Positions 1 through 8,760 of a stretch of 64,000 bases of DNA are shown here, piece by piece. The stretch lies in the NCBI RefSeq assembly GCF_016906305.1, contig NZ_JADDOL010000001.1, positions 186,001 through 250,000 of the forward strand. Reading direction: 5' to 3'. This DNA is from Alloalcanivorax marinus (GTDB lineage: Bacteria > Pseudomonadota > Gammaproteobacteria > Pseudomonadales > Alcanivoracaceae). The position numbers and the translations under genes are program-made. The notes beneath the pieces were generated by a model. That model searched no databases. It worked only from the letters and a program-made list of their open reading frames with translations, and was not told where the DNA came from. How positions within the stretch are numbered: the stretch's first letter is position 1; the number at the start of each line of letters is the position of its first letter.

Positions 1-1187
1 GCCACGAACGGCAGGGCCGTGTCCGGGTTGATCACGGTGACCGCGAACACCAGGAAGGCGTAGGCCAGCGCCAGCACATGCCAGAGCCGGCCGAGCAGGC
101 GCAGCAGCACCCGGCCGGGGCCGGTGGTCTGCTCGGCCCGGGCGAACAGGCGGTCGCGCAGCACGGTGCGCTTCTTGAGAATCACGATCACCGCGTAGAT
201 CAGGGCCAGCAGCATGATGATGGTGCCCACGGCGGCGCCCAGGGACGGTGACAGATTGAAGTTCAGCACCGGCACCAGCACCAGCATGCCGTAACCGATG
301 AAGCCGGCCAGGTTGGCCAGGAAGCGATTGCAGTAGCCGGCCTGATCGGCGCTCACCGGCACCAGCCGCAGGCCCTCGTAACCGGAGGAGAACAGCATGC
401 GCAGACCGGCCTTGAACAGTTCCACCACCAGGAAGGCATTGAGGAACAGGGCCAGCCGGGTGGCGTCGGCGTCCACGTTATTGACCAGCGCCGAGGACAC
501 GGCGCCACCGGCCAGATAGGCCAGCGCCACCACCACCACATCGACGAAGGCGGCCACCGCCACCGCCACGATGGTGCGCAGCATGGCGAATTTTTCCGAA
601 CCGCGCAGGGCCCAGCCGCTCAGCGCCCGGAAAGACGGCTTGGCGATGGCGCGCAGAACAAAGAACACCACAAAGGTGGCGATCACCAGAATGGCCAGAT
701 TGATGGCCGCGGCGCCCAGGGCCTCGCTGTCCACGCTGGCCATGGCACCGGTGTCGGCCTCGGCGGCATCGACACCGAAAATGCCGCCCAGGGCCACGCC
801 CAGGGCGGTGAACTGGTCACCCACGTTAGCCAGCAGATGGCCAGTGGTGGCGGCCATGCGCCGGGCGAAGGACACCTGTTCCGGCCGTTGGCCGCTGGGG
901 GCGTCCGCCGCGATTTGCTCCGGCGGCGGCGCGCCTTCCACCGGCGCCGGTGGCGTCGCCTTCTCGCCGGCGGCGGCATCGCCAGCGCGGGCCGCTTCAA
1001 GGCCGCGCAATTCCTCGATGAGGGCGTTTCGCGAACTCTCGTTTTCGAGCAGATCCGCCAGGGTGCCGTAGGCGGGCTCGCCGCTGGCGCCGTTGTTTTC
1101 CTGGGCCAGCGCGGGAGGCGCGAACAGCAGAACCAGTAAGGTCAGCAGGCCGGCCAGACCCGAATACGCAAAACGTTGTTTAGGCAC
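1..1187 (-). CDS. MscS-family mechanosensitive channel (YbiO-like), 3' end outside window
   Basis: Only the first 395 codons are present; the gene runs off the left edge. It starts at a GTG (1185-1187) preceded by a strong AGGAGG five bases upstream. Residues 1-28 form a Sec signal peptide ending in PALA. A low-complexity periplasmic stretch rich in Ala, Pro and Gly follows, then several hydrophobic segments from about residue 155. The pattern of a long exported N-terminus followed by multiple membrane helices fits the large YbiO/YnaI-type mechanosensitive channels, which release solutes on hypo-osmotic shock. The diagnostic MscS pore and beta domain would lie beyond the window, so the family call rests on N-terminal similarity only. 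Confidence 0.7.
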   Translation of the reverse strand, partial: MPKQRFAYSGLAGLLTLLVLLFAPPALAQENNGASGEPAYGTLADLLENESSRNALIEELRGLEAARAGDAAAGEKATPPAPVEGAPPPEQIAADAPSGQRPEQVSFARRMAATTGHLLANVGDQFTALGVALGGIFGVDAAEADTGAMASVDSEALGAAAINLAILVIATFVVFFVLRAIAKPSFRALSGWALRGSEKFAMLRTIVAVAVAAFVDVVVVALAYLAGGAVSSALVNNVDADATRLALFLNAFLVVELFKAGLRMLFSSGYEGLRLVPVSADQAGYCNRFLANLAGFIGYGMLVLVPVLNFNLSPSLGAAVGTIIMLLALIYAVIVILKKRTVLRDRLFARAEQTTGPGRVLLRLLGRLWHVLALAYAFLVFAVTVINPDTALPFV

Positions 1188-1483
1188 TCTACCCTCCTTT
1201 CTTTGTCCATCACGCCATCCAGACGCGGCGATGCCGCGCACCCTAAGCAGGGGCGCGAGATTAACGGGTGAAGACTACGGCAAGACACTATCGGACTCCA
1301 CACGCCGCTTTGCCGTCTAACAAGAACACACCGACGGTAACGAAGCCGCCGTCGCCGCGTAAAAAAGCGCAAAATTGACAGTGACCAATGGCTTCTTCAC
1401 GGACGCCGCCGGGCGCCGGGGCGAATGGTGGTTCCCCGGCCAGCGCGCACAATAACGTCCGGCAAATCGGAGAGGGTTTCTTC
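1188..1483. other. Intergenic region between divergent genes, no gene seen
   Basis: This stretch of about 300 bp separates the channel gene from the hydrolase/dehydrogenase fusion. A TTGACA hexamer at 1375-1380 could be a -35 element for the rightward gene, but no good -10 lies at normal spacing. An in-frame ATG at 1388 would lengthen the rightward protein by 32 residues; those residues are low-complexity and the internal ATG at 1484 has the better ribosome-binding site. Confidence 0.5.
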
Positions 1484-3220
1484 ATGAACCAGTGGCAACA
1501 CCGCACCGTGGTCCGCGCAGGCGTCAATCTGGCCACCCGCCGTCGCGGCGACCCGGACGCCCCGACGGTGCTGTGCGTGCACGGCTACCCGGACACCGGC
1601 GAGGTCTGGGACGCCCTGGCCGAGGCCCTGGGCGACGGCTACCAGGTGATCACCTACGATGTGCGCGGCGCTGGCGCCTCCTCCGCGCCCGGGTCGCTGG
1701 CCGCCTACCGGCTGGCGGAGCTCCGCGATGACCTGTTCGCGGTGATCGACGCGCTCAGCCCGGATCGGCCGGTGCACCTGGTGGCCCACGACTGGGGCTC
1801 GATCCAGAGCTGGGAGCCGGTCACCGAGCCCGGGGCCGAACGCCGCATCGCGTCCTACACCACCCTCTCCGGTCCCTGCCTGGACCATGTGGGCCAGTCC
1901 CTGCGCCGGCGCGGCGCCGGCGATCTGGCCGCCAGCCTGCGGCAGCTCGCCAAGAGCTGGTACATCGGCGCCTTTCATCTGCCCGGCCTGGCGCCCCTGG
2001 CCTGGAAGCTGGGGCTGGGCGACGCCTGGCCCGGAGTGCTACGCCGCACCGAAGGCCTGCGGGTGCCGCCCAGCGCCACCCAGAGCCGCGACGGCGCCCA
2101 GGGCGTGGCCCTGTACCGGGCCAATATGATGCCGCGCCTGCTGCAGCCCCGTCCGCGCCGCACCGCCATCCCGGTGCAGCTGATCGTGGCCACGCGCGAC
2201 CGCTATGTGGGCCCGGGCCTGCTGGAAGGCCTCGAGCAATGGACCGACGCCCTGTGGCGCCGCGAGATGAACACCGGGCACTGGGGCCCGCTGCTGGGCC
2301 ATGCCGCCGTCACCGCCGACTATCTCCGTGAGTTCATCGATCACATCGAAGGCGGCCCGGAGACCCCGCGCCTGGCCCGCGCCCGGGTGCGCCCGGACGC
2401 CGGCCCGGACGCCGGCAAGCTGGTGGTGATCACCGGCGCCGGCTCGGGCATCGGCCGGGAGACCGCCCTGGCGTTCGGCGCCCGTGGCGCCACCGTGCTG
2501 TGCACCGACATCGATCCGGAGTCCGCCGCCGCCACCGCCGAGGCGGTGCGGGCCGCCGGCGGCGACGCCCTGAGCCGCAAAACCGACGTGGCCAACGCCC
2601 GCTCCATGGAGGCCCTGGCCCGTTATCTGGACAAGGAACTGGGCGCCCCGGACGTGGTGGTCAACAACGCCGGCATCGGCCTGGCCGGCCCGCTGCTGGA
2701 TACCAGCGTGCAGGACTGGAAGCAGGTGCTGGACGTGAACCTGTGGGGCGTGATCCATGGCTGCCGGCTGTTCGCCCGGCAGATGATCGATCAGGTCAAG
2801 GCCGGCCACATCGTCAATGTGTCCTCGGCCTCCGCCTATCTGCCGTCCCGGGCGCTGCCCGCCTACGCCACCAGCAAGTCCGCGGTGCTGATGCTCACCG
2901 AGTGCCTGCGCGCGGAACTGGCGGACCAGGGCATCGGCGTCTCGGCGATCTGCCCCGGGCTGATCGACACACCGATCACCGGCCGGGCCCGCTTCGTGGG
3001 CGTGGACGAGGACGAACAGAACCGCCGCAGGGCGGCGGCACAGCGTCTCTACCATCGGCGGGGCTTCACCCCGGACCGGGTGGCCCGGGCCATCGTCGGC
3101 GCGGTGCAGGACAATCTGGCCGAAGTGCCGGTGAGCGCCGAGGCCAGCGGCATGCGCTGGCTGGGCCGGCTGGCGCCACCGCTGGCGCGGCGTCTGGCGC
3201 GGCTGGACGTGACGCCCTGA
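1484..3220 (+). CDS. EphD-like fusion: alpha/beta hydrolase plus short-chain dehydrogenase
   Basis: A 578-residue two-domain enzyme. Residues about 25-290 are an alpha/beta hydrolase of the epoxide hydrolase/haloalkane dehalogenase type: an oxyanion HGYPD motif at 33-37, a nucleophile-elbow AHDWGS with Asp103 as predicted nucleophile, and a likely catalytic His in NTGHWG. Residues from about 310 are a classical short-chain dehydrogenase with TGAGSGIG, NNAG and an active-site YATSK near 460. This domain order is that of mycobacterial EphD. The physiological substrate is unknown; a lipid-derived epoxide or hydroxy compound is plausible. The chosen start follows GAGAGGG. It lies 49 bp upstream of a MerR-type regulator on the same strand and close to alkB, suggesting a role in hydrocarbon or lipid metabolism (inference). 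Confidence 0.85.
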   Translation: MNQWQHRTVVRAGVNLATRRRGDPDAPTVLCVHGYPDTGEVWDALAEALGDGYQVITYDVRGAGASSAPGSLAAYRLAELRDDLFAVIDALSPDRPVHLVAHDWGSIQSWEPVTEPGAERRIASYTTLSGPCLDHVGQSLRRRGAGDLAASLRQLAKSWYIGAFHLPGLAPLAWKLGLGDAWPGVLRRTEGLRVPPSATQSRDGAQGVALYRANMMPRLLQPRPRRTAIPVQLIVATRDRYVGPGLLEGLEQWTDALWRREMNTGHWGPLLGHAAVTADYLREFIDHIEGGPETPRLARARVRPDAGPDAGKLVVITGAGSGIGRETALAFGARGATVLCTDIDPESAAATAEAVRAAGGDALSRKTDVANARSMEALARYLDKELGAPDVVVNNAGIGLAGPLLDTSVQDWKQVLDVNLWGVIHGCRLFARQMIDQVKAGHIVNVSSASAYLPSRALPAYATSKSAVLMLTECLRAELADQGIGVSAICPGLIDTPITGRARFVGVDEDEQNRRRAAAQRLYHRRGFTPDRVARAIVGAVQDNLAEVPVSAEASGMRWLGRLAPPLARRLARLDVTP

Positions 3221-3269
3221 CCCGGCACCGCGCATGGCGCGTCAACACGAACCGGACTATGATTCCGAC

Positions 3270-4115
3270 ATGAGTGCTTCCCGTAAATCCCCGGCGGCGC
3301 TGCTGCGCCGCCTGACCCAGAACGCCCCCGACGCCCCGGAACTGGACCGGGCCCTGCAGGCGCGCCAGGAGTTCACCATCGACAAGCTGGCCCGCGAAGC
3401 CGGCTCGACGGTGCGCAACGTGCGTGCCTATCAGGACCGCGGCCTGTTGCCGCCCCCGGAAAAGCGCGGCCGCACCGGCATCTACACCGACGTGCACCTG
3501 GCGCGGCTGAAGATCATCGGCGCCCTGCTGGAGCGCGGCTACACGCTCAACAATATCCGCGACCTGCTGAGCGCCTGGGAACAGGGCCGCGACCTCAACG
3601 ACATTCTCGGCCTGGAGGTGGCGGTCACCTCCTGGCAGAACCCCAGCGTGCCGTCCTACCTGGACTATCAGGATCTGATCGACGACTTCGGCGAGGACAT
3701 CACCCCGGAAGTGATGACCAAGGCGGTGACCCTGGGCTACATCATTCCCGAGGGCACCCGCCTGCGGGTGCCCTACCCGCGCATCTACAACGCCGGCAAG
3801 GAGCTGGTGGAAAACGGCGTGCCCCTGGACGCGGTGCTCACCCATGTGCGGCTGGTGCGCGGCGAGGTGGACAAGCTGGCCGAGCGCTTCATCGACATGA
3901 TCGTCGAGCATCTGGTGGACGAGAAGTACGGCCCCAACAGTCTGCCGGAAGGCGATGACGTGGCGCGGCTGGCGGAGTTCATTACCCGCATCCGCCCGCT
4001 CGCCGAGGCGGTGGTCAACGACGAGCTGGGCCGGGTGCTGGAAAAGAGCATCAACAAGGTGCTGGTGGACCGGCTCGAGAACGTGCTCGACCACCTGGAA
4101 CAGAAGCAGCTCTGA
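3270..4115 (+). CDS. MerR-family transcriptional regulator
   Basis: The N-terminal winged helix (from about residue 36) reads FTIDKLAREAGSTVRNVRAYQDRGLLPPP, the classic MerR helix-turn-helix, followed by a GIYTD wing and a YTLNNIRDLL helix. The remaining C-terminal part is not a recognisable metal-binding domain and lacks Cys clusters, so a small organic effector is more likely than a metal. The start at 3270 gives 281 residues; an upstream in-frame ATG at 3234 would add 12. Neither has a good Shine-Dalgarno, and a TATGAT hexamer ends six bases before 3270. It is convergent with alkB and downstream of the EphD-like gene, so it may regulate either, but no target is proven. Confidence 0.85.
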   Translation: MSASRKSPAALLRRLTQNAPDAPELDRALQARQEFTIDKLAREAGSTVRNVRAYQDRGLLPPPEKRGRTGIYTDVHLARLKIIGALLERGYTLNNIRDLLSAWEQGRDLNDILGLEVAVTSWQNPSVPSYLDYQDLIDDFGEDITPEVMTKAVTLGYIIPEGTRLRVPYPRIYNAGKELVENGVPLDAVLTHVRLVRGEVDKLAERFIDMIVEHLVDEKYGPNSLPEGDDVARLAEFITRIRPLAEAVVNDELGRVLEKSINKVLVDRLENVLDHLEQKQL

Positions 4116-4118
4116 ACC

Positions 4119-4140
4119 GATCGCGACTTCAGTCGCGATC
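4119..4140. terminator. Perfect inverted repeat spanning the alkB stop codon
   Basis: GATCGCGACT (4119-4128), two bases, then AGTCGCGATC (4131-4140) forms a ten-base perfect dyad starting three bases after the MerR-type gene stop. The right arm also encodes the last residues of AlkB, and the stop codon sits at the tip. There is no long T-run on either side, so it may act as a weak bidirectional terminator or an mRNA 3'-end stabiliser. Confidence 0.5.
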
Positions 4141-5268
4141 CAGCTCCGGTTTGATATTGGCGCGGCTCATATCGCCGTGATAATGGGCCACCACCCGCGG
4201 ATTCATCACCCGGAACCAGAGCGGCGGAATCCACGCCAGCAGGATCATGGAGGCGTAACCGCCGGGCAGTTGCGGCGATTCGTCGAAGTGGCGCAGGGAC
4301 TGATAGCTGCGCGTCGGGTAGGCGTGGTGGTCGGAGTGCCGCTGCAACTGATAGAGAAAGATATTGGTCACGCGGCGGTTGGAGTTCCAGGAATGCTCCG
4401 GCCGGCAGCGCTCATAACGGCCATTGGCCCTGACCTCCCGCCGCAGGCCGTAGTGTTCCAGATAGTTGACCACTTCCAGAAGCTGCAACCCGAACAGACT
4501 CTGGATCACCAGGAACGGTAACACCGCCCAGCCCAACCAGAGCACCAGCCCGCCCCACAGCAGCACCGACAGGCCCCACGCCTGCAGATTGTCGTTGTTG
4601 GGGCTCCACACCGGTTCACCGCGCCGCTCCAGGCGTTGCTTCTCCAGGTGCCAGGCCGAGCGCAGGCTGCCGATCACGGTGCGCGGCAGAAACGCCCAGA
4701 ACGTCTCGCCGAAGCGGGAGGAGGCCGGGTCCTCCGGCGTGGACACGCGCACATGGTGGCCCCGGTTGTGCTCCACGAAAAAGTGACCGTAGAACACCGG
4801 CGCCAGCGCCAGCTTGGCGAGCCATTTTTCCAGCGGGTCCGGTTTGTGGCCCAGCTCATGGCCGGTATTGATGGCGATGCCGGTGGCGCAGCCGGTGGAG
4901 ATGGCCAGCCCCAGGTAGCTGTACCAGGCCAGGTCCCAGGTGGCCGCCACCCAGGCGGCGGCCAGGAAGGCGCCATAGAGCAGCGGCACCGACAGGTACA
5001 CCGCCCAGCGGTAATAGCGGTCCGCCTCCAGATCGGCCACCCGCTCCTCCGGCGGGTTGGCGGTCTCCTCGCCGAGCAGCACGTCGAAAAGGGGGATCAC
5101 CCCGAACACGAACAGAAAGCCGAACCACCACATCAGCGGCCAGCCGGTCTGGGCCACCAGCAAAATGGCGCCCACCGGCAGCAGCATGGTGAGCAGACTG
5201 AGCAGCCACCAATAGCGACGGCTGTCGTGCCATTCGGCCTGTGGGTCCTTGAGAGTCGCGGTGTTCAT
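4129..5268 (-). CDS. alkB: Alkane 1-monooxygenase (membrane diiron hydroxylase)
   Basis: This 379-residue integral membrane enzyme hydroxylates the terminal carbon of n-alkanes using O2 and electrons from rubredoxin. All signature motifs are present: HELGHK (137-142), EHNRGHH followed by a TPEDPA segment (166-182), the NYLEHYG motif (268-274) and LQRHSDHH (308-315), which together supply the histidines of the diiron centre. Hydrophobic segments at about 20-40, 45-65, 90-130 and 235-260 fit the six-helix topology. The start ATG follows GAGGAG eight bases upstream; the in-frame open stretch further upstream is non-coding in character. No rubredoxin, rubredoxin reductase or alcohol dehydrogenase gene adjoins it, so electron transfer proteins must be encoded elsewhere. 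It is divergent from a lipoprotein acylase gene. Confidence 0.97.
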   Translation of the reverse strand: MNTATLKDPQAEWHDSRRYWWLLSLLTMLLPVGAILLVAQTGWPLMWWFGFLFVFGVIPLFDVLLGEETANPPEERVADLEADRYYRWAVYLSVPLLYGAFLAAAWVAATWDLAWYSYLGLAISTGCATGIAINTGHELGHKPDPLEKWLAKLALAPVFYGHFFVEHNRGHHVRVSTPEDPASSRFGETFWAFLPRTVIGSLRSAWHLEKQRLERRGEPVWSPNNDNLQAWGLSVLLWGGLVLWLGWAVLPFLVIQSLFGLQLLEVVNYLEHYGLRREVRANGRYERCRPEHSWNSNRRVTNIFLYQLQRHSDHHAYPTRSYQSLRHFDESPQLPGGYASMILLAWIPPLWFRVMNPRVVAHYHGDMSRANIKPELDRD

Positions 5269-5295
5269 GGTTGTGCTCCTCGGTCCGCTGGTTGT

Positions 5296-5331
5296 TTTAT
5301 ATTCAATATCGACATCGCTTGATGTCAATAT
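5296..5331 (-). promoter_or_regulatory. Putative alkB promoter with overlapping palindromic operator
   Basis: On the minus strand a perfect TTGACA (5323-5328) lies 19-20 bp upstream of an AT-rich AATATAAA stretch (5296-5303) that could act as a -10, an unusually long spacer. Overlapping the -35 is a dyad at 5306-5331: ATAT-C-GACATC, GCTT, GATGTC-A-ATAT, with eleven-base arms and one mismatch. Its position suggests an operator controlling alkB and perhaps the divergent lipoprotein gene. The dyad centre is closer to the -35 than in typical MerR promoters such as merT, so another regulator class is equally possible. Confidence 0.6.
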
Positions 5332-5491
5332 GAAAGCGGTTGCGCGGCGCCAGGACGCCGCCGCCCCGGGTATACCGATCGTTAGCGTTTCGCTGGAGTT
5401 TTGTAGCGGCGCCTCCCGCTTCTCGTACGTTCGTGCAAATCTGGTTGACCTTTCCGATCCTCCTTCCAAAACAACAAATCCGGAGGCGTTT

Positions 5492-8400
5492 ATGAAATGC
5501 GCGAATGTGCTGTTCGGTCTGATGCTGGTGGGCGTGCTCACCGCCTGTGGCGGCGGTGGTGGCGGAGGCGGGGGCGACCCGGCCCCGGGCAACGACCCCA
5601 CCCCCCAGGAACCGGAGCAGCCGGAAGAACCGGAGGAACCCGCCCTGCCGCAAGATCGGCCGGCGGCGGTGACGGCGCCCTTTGCCGATTACGGCCGGGT
5701 ACTCAATATCCTGCCCCCCGGCCAGGACGATAACGGCGGCCTCAGCAACCTGGCCGCGGACGTCCCCGGCCTTTCCGATTTGATCAGCGGCGTGCTCGAT
5801 GATCTGGTGGCGGAAACCGGCCTGGTGCCGGCGCTCAGCAAGGAACCCCACTTCGACGACCAGCTGGGGCTGTACGATGCCCTGGTGCGCAGCCCGGAGG
5901 GGCTCACCGACAACGACCTGACCGGCTACTTCAAGGCGGCGCCGCTGCGCGCGCCGGACGCCGGCGGCTGGGAAAGCGAGATCACCGTGGAGGGCGCCGG
6001 TCGGACCGTGACCATCAAGCGCGACGACTTCGGCGTGCCGCACATCTTCGGCGAGCAACGGGCGGACGCCCTGTTCGGCGTGGGCTATGTGACCGCCGCC
6101 GACCGGCTGTTCCTGCTCGACGTGCTGCGCCGGGCCGGGCGCGGCGAGCTGTCCCGGTTCCTGGGCCCGGCGGATTTCTCCTTTGACCAGGACATCGCCC
6201 TGGACGCCCCCTATCGGGAAGAGGACCGCACGCAACAGATCGCCAACGCGGTGGCCCGCTTCGGCGACGACGGCGCCCAGATTTACCAGGACGCCACCCA
6301 TTTCGTGGACGGCCTCAACACCTACGTCACCAAGGTGCAGAGCGGCCTGCTGGAAGCACCCATCGAATACCTGGGTCTGGGCGTACAGCTGGAACCCTTC
6401 GTGATCGAGGACGTGGTCGCCATCGCCACCCTGATCCAGGGCATCTTCGCCGGCGGCGGCGGCAACGAGCAGGCCAACGTGCTGTTGTTGCAGGCGCTGC
6501 GGGAGGAAACCGGCTCCGATCAGGCGGCCTGCGACCTGTGGCGGGACCTGCGCCATGCCACCGACCCGGATTCCACGGTCACCACCGACCGCTCGTTCGC
6601 CACCCAGTCCCCGCCGGCCATCGACGAAGACCTGTGCCCGCTGTCCGGTGAACTGGCCGGGCGCTTCCCCGGCGCCGTGCTGTTCGACGCCGGCAGCTAC
6701 CAGGATTACCGGCCGCTGACCACCGAACCCTGCGGGCGACCCGGCCAGGCCCAGTGCCCCACCGCCACCGGCAACCTGCCGGCGCTGCCCGGCACCGGCG
6801 TGGTCGGCGGCCTGCTGGAGTCGGTGGGCGAACTGCTCGGCGGCCTGCTGTCCCTGTCGTCCCTGGACGACGGCGAGATGGCGGCGCGCTGGGCGCGGGT
6901 GCGCATCGAAGCGGACAAGCTGTTCCGTCACCGGCCGCCGGCGACGGCGGTCCCCGGCGCGCTCAGCGACGAGCAGCGGCTGGCGATCCGCCAGCGGGTG
7001 GAACGACTGGCCACCGGCATCGCCGGCCTGCGCGACGGCTTCCCCAACGCCATCTCCAACGCCCTGCTGCTCACCGGTGAGCACAGCGCCAGCGGCCGGC
7101 CGCTGGCGGTGTTCGGCCCGCAGACCAGTTATTTCGTGCCGCAGCTGCTGCTGGAAATGGCGGTGCACGGCGGCGACATCAACACCCGTGGCATGACCTT
7201 CACCGGCCTGCCCTATGTGGTGATCGGCCGGGGCCCGGACTTCGCCTGGAGCGCCACCTCCGGCAGCTCCGACCTGACCGACGTGCGCGTGGTGTCGCGC
7301 TGCCAGCCCGCCGAGGCACCCGCCCACGGCGAGGGCGGCTATCGGGTGGGCGGCCAGTGCCGGCCGTTCGACGTGATCGAGGACGACTGGCCGGCGCGCT
7401 GGAATCTGGCCGTGCCCACCGACGATCCGTCCAGCATCGGCCAGAACTTCGCCGTGCACCGACGAGTGATCCGCACCGCCGAATACGGCCCGGTGATCGG
7501 CTTCGCCACCGTGGCCGGCCAGCCGGTGGCGCTGACCCGCCAGCGCAGTACCTATTTCGCCGAACTGGATACCGCCCTGCCGTTCATGCTCGCCACCCGC
7601 AATGACGTTCATGACGTGCGCAGCTTCCAGGAAGTGTTCAACTTCACCACCGGGAGCTTCAACTGGTTCTATATCGACGACCGCGACATCGCCTTCTTCC
7701 ATTCCGGCCTGTATCCCCGGCGCGCCGCCGGCGTGCACCCGGAACTGCCGAGCTGGGGCAACGGCCAGTTCGACTGGACCGGCTTCCTGCCCCTGGAAGC
7801 CCACCCCAACGACGCCAACCCGGCCCGCGGCTATCTGGCCAGCTGGAACAACCGGCCGGCCCGGGACTGGTGGGCCGCCGACGCCAACGCCAGCTACGGC
7901 CCCACCCACCGCAACGACATGCTGGAGGTACGGCTGCGCGACCTGGTGGACCAGGGCGGCGTGACCCTGGCCAATCTGGTGGAGGCCATGGGCGACGCGG
8001 CGGTGGTGGATCTGCGCGGCCAGGAGGTGCTGCCCCGGGCCCTGGATCTGCTGGAGGACGGCGCCCTGACGCCGGAGCAGACCGAGGTGGTGACGCTGAT
8101 GCGCGACTGGGTCGCCAACGGCGCCTTCCGGCGGGACCGGGACGGCGACGGTGCCTACGACGAGGAAGCGGCGGTGGCGCTGATGGACGCCTGGTACCCG
8201 CGCCTGATCGAGGCGCTGCTGCCTCAGCTCACCGCCATGGAGGACGTGGACGGCCGCGACCTGTCGCTGATGGAGCGTGACAACAAGCCCGGCGACATGG
8301 GTTCCGCCTACCAGAAAGGCTACTACGGCTATCTGGAACGGGTGCTGAAACAGGCCCTGGGCACCGCCGAGGCCCCCTACCGGGCCCTGCGCTGCGCCGA

Positions 8401-8617
8401 CAGCGACCAGGCCGCCGCCTGCCGCGACGCCCTGGCCGGGAGCCTGACCCTGGCCCTGGACGACCTGGGCGGCCTGGCCGACCGGGACGCCTGGAACGTG
8501 GACGAAAGCGCCGACAACATCCAGCACCGCGCCATCGGCCTGTCCTCGGTGCCGGGCATCCACTGGCAGAACCGGCCCACCTTCCAGCAGGTGGTGGAGT
8601 TCACCAACCATCGATAG
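5492..8617 (+). CDS. Penicillin acylase family (S45) lipoprotein, possible N-acyl amide hydrolase
   Basis: The 1041-residue product starts after CGGAGG with a lipoprotein signal whose lipobox is LTAC, followed by a run of Gly and then a Pro/Glu-rich linker, so it is probably tethered to the outer membrane. The rest is an Ntn-hydrolase of the S45 family: a spacer region precedes NAISNALL, where Ser522 is the expected N-terminal nucleophile exposed by autocleavage, followed by the conserved beta-chain segment beginning HSASGRPL and later GPDFAWSATSG. Family members hydrolyse penicillins, acyl-homoserine lactones or other N-acyl amides; the substrate here cannot be read from sequence. It is longer than typical family members. 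A 223-bp region shared with alkB suggests, but does not prove, co-regulation. Confidence 0.85.
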   Translation: MKCANVLFGLMLVGVLTACGGGGGGGGGDPAPGNDPTPQEPEQPEEPEEPALPQDRPAAVTAPFADYGRVLNILPPGQDDNGGLSNLAADVPGLSDLISGVLDDLVAETGLVPALSKEPHFDDQLGLYDALVRSPEGLTDNDLTGYFKAAPLRAPDAGGWESEITVEGAGRTVTIKRDDFGVPHIFGEQRADALFGVGYVTAADRLFLLDVLRRAGRGELSRFLGPADFSFDQDIALDAPYREEDRTQQIANAVARFGDDGAQIYQDATHFVDGLNTYVTKVQSGLLEAPIEYLGLGVQLEPFVIEDVVAIATLIQGIFAGGGGNEQANVLLLQALREETGSDQAACDLWRDLRHATDPDSTVTTDRSFATQSPPAIDEDLCPLSGELAGRFPGAVLFDAGSYQDYRPLTTEPCGRPGQAQCPTATGNLPALPGTGVVGGLLESVGELLGGLLSLSSLDDGEMAARWARVRIEADKLFRHRPPATAVPGALSDEQRLAIRQRVERLATGIAGLRDGFPNAISNALLLTGEHSASGRPLAVFGPQTSYFVPQLLLEMAVHGGDINTRGMTFTGLPYVVIGRGPDFAWSATSGSSDLTDVRVVSRCQPAEAPAHGEGGYRVGGQCRPFDVIEDDWPARWNLAVPTDDPSSIGQNFAVHRRVIRTAEYGPVIGFATVAGQPVALTRQRSTYFAELDTALPFMLATRNDVHDVRSFQEVFNFTTGSFNWFYIDDRDIAFFHSGLYPRRAAGVHPELPSWGNGQFDWTGFLPLEAHPNDANPARGYLASWNNRPARDWWAADANASYGPTHRNDMLEVRLRDLVDQGGVTLANLVEAMGDAAVVDLRGQEVLPRALDLLEDGALTPEQTEVVTLMRDWVANGAFRRDRDGDGAYDEEAAVALMDAWYPRLIEALLPQLTAMEDVDGRDLSLMERDNKPGDMGSAYQKGYYGYLERVLKQALGTAEAPYRALRCADSDQAAACRDALAGSLTLALDDLGGLADRDAWNVDESADNIQHRAIGLSSVPGIHWQNRPTFQQVVEFTNHR

Positions 8618-8621
8618 ACCC

Positions 8622-8664
8622 TAACCGGCAAGCTGCAAGCCAGGAGGCTTGCAGCTTGCGGTTA
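8622..8664 (+). terminator. Hairpin downstream of the S45 acylase gene
   Basis: TAACCG then a bulged G and GCAAGCTGCAAGCC pairs with GGCTTGCAGCTTGC plus GGTTA around an AGGA loop, a stem of about 19 pairs beginning five bases after the stop codon. Only a mixed T/A tail follows, so termination efficiency is uncertain. Confidence 0.7.
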
Positions 8665-8760
8665 ATTCATTTCGTTCATGCCCTCTAATGAGCCTTATGC
8701 ATTTGTTTAATTCCGGGCCCCGGTTTAGCGTGTTTGTCCCACATTATTCGGGAGAGACGC

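Noticed and set aside
5545-5580. Gly-codon run after the lipobox as a possible phase-variable repeat
   Set aside because: Codons are mixed GGC, GGT, GGA and GGG, not a homopolymer or uniform repeat, so slippage is unlikely.
5303-8611. A 1102-codon open frame on the minus strand opposite the S45 acylase gene
   Set aside because: It is antisense to a gene with clear motifs; its product is rich in His, Gln, Val and Gly with no domains, as expected when GC-rich codons are read in reverse.
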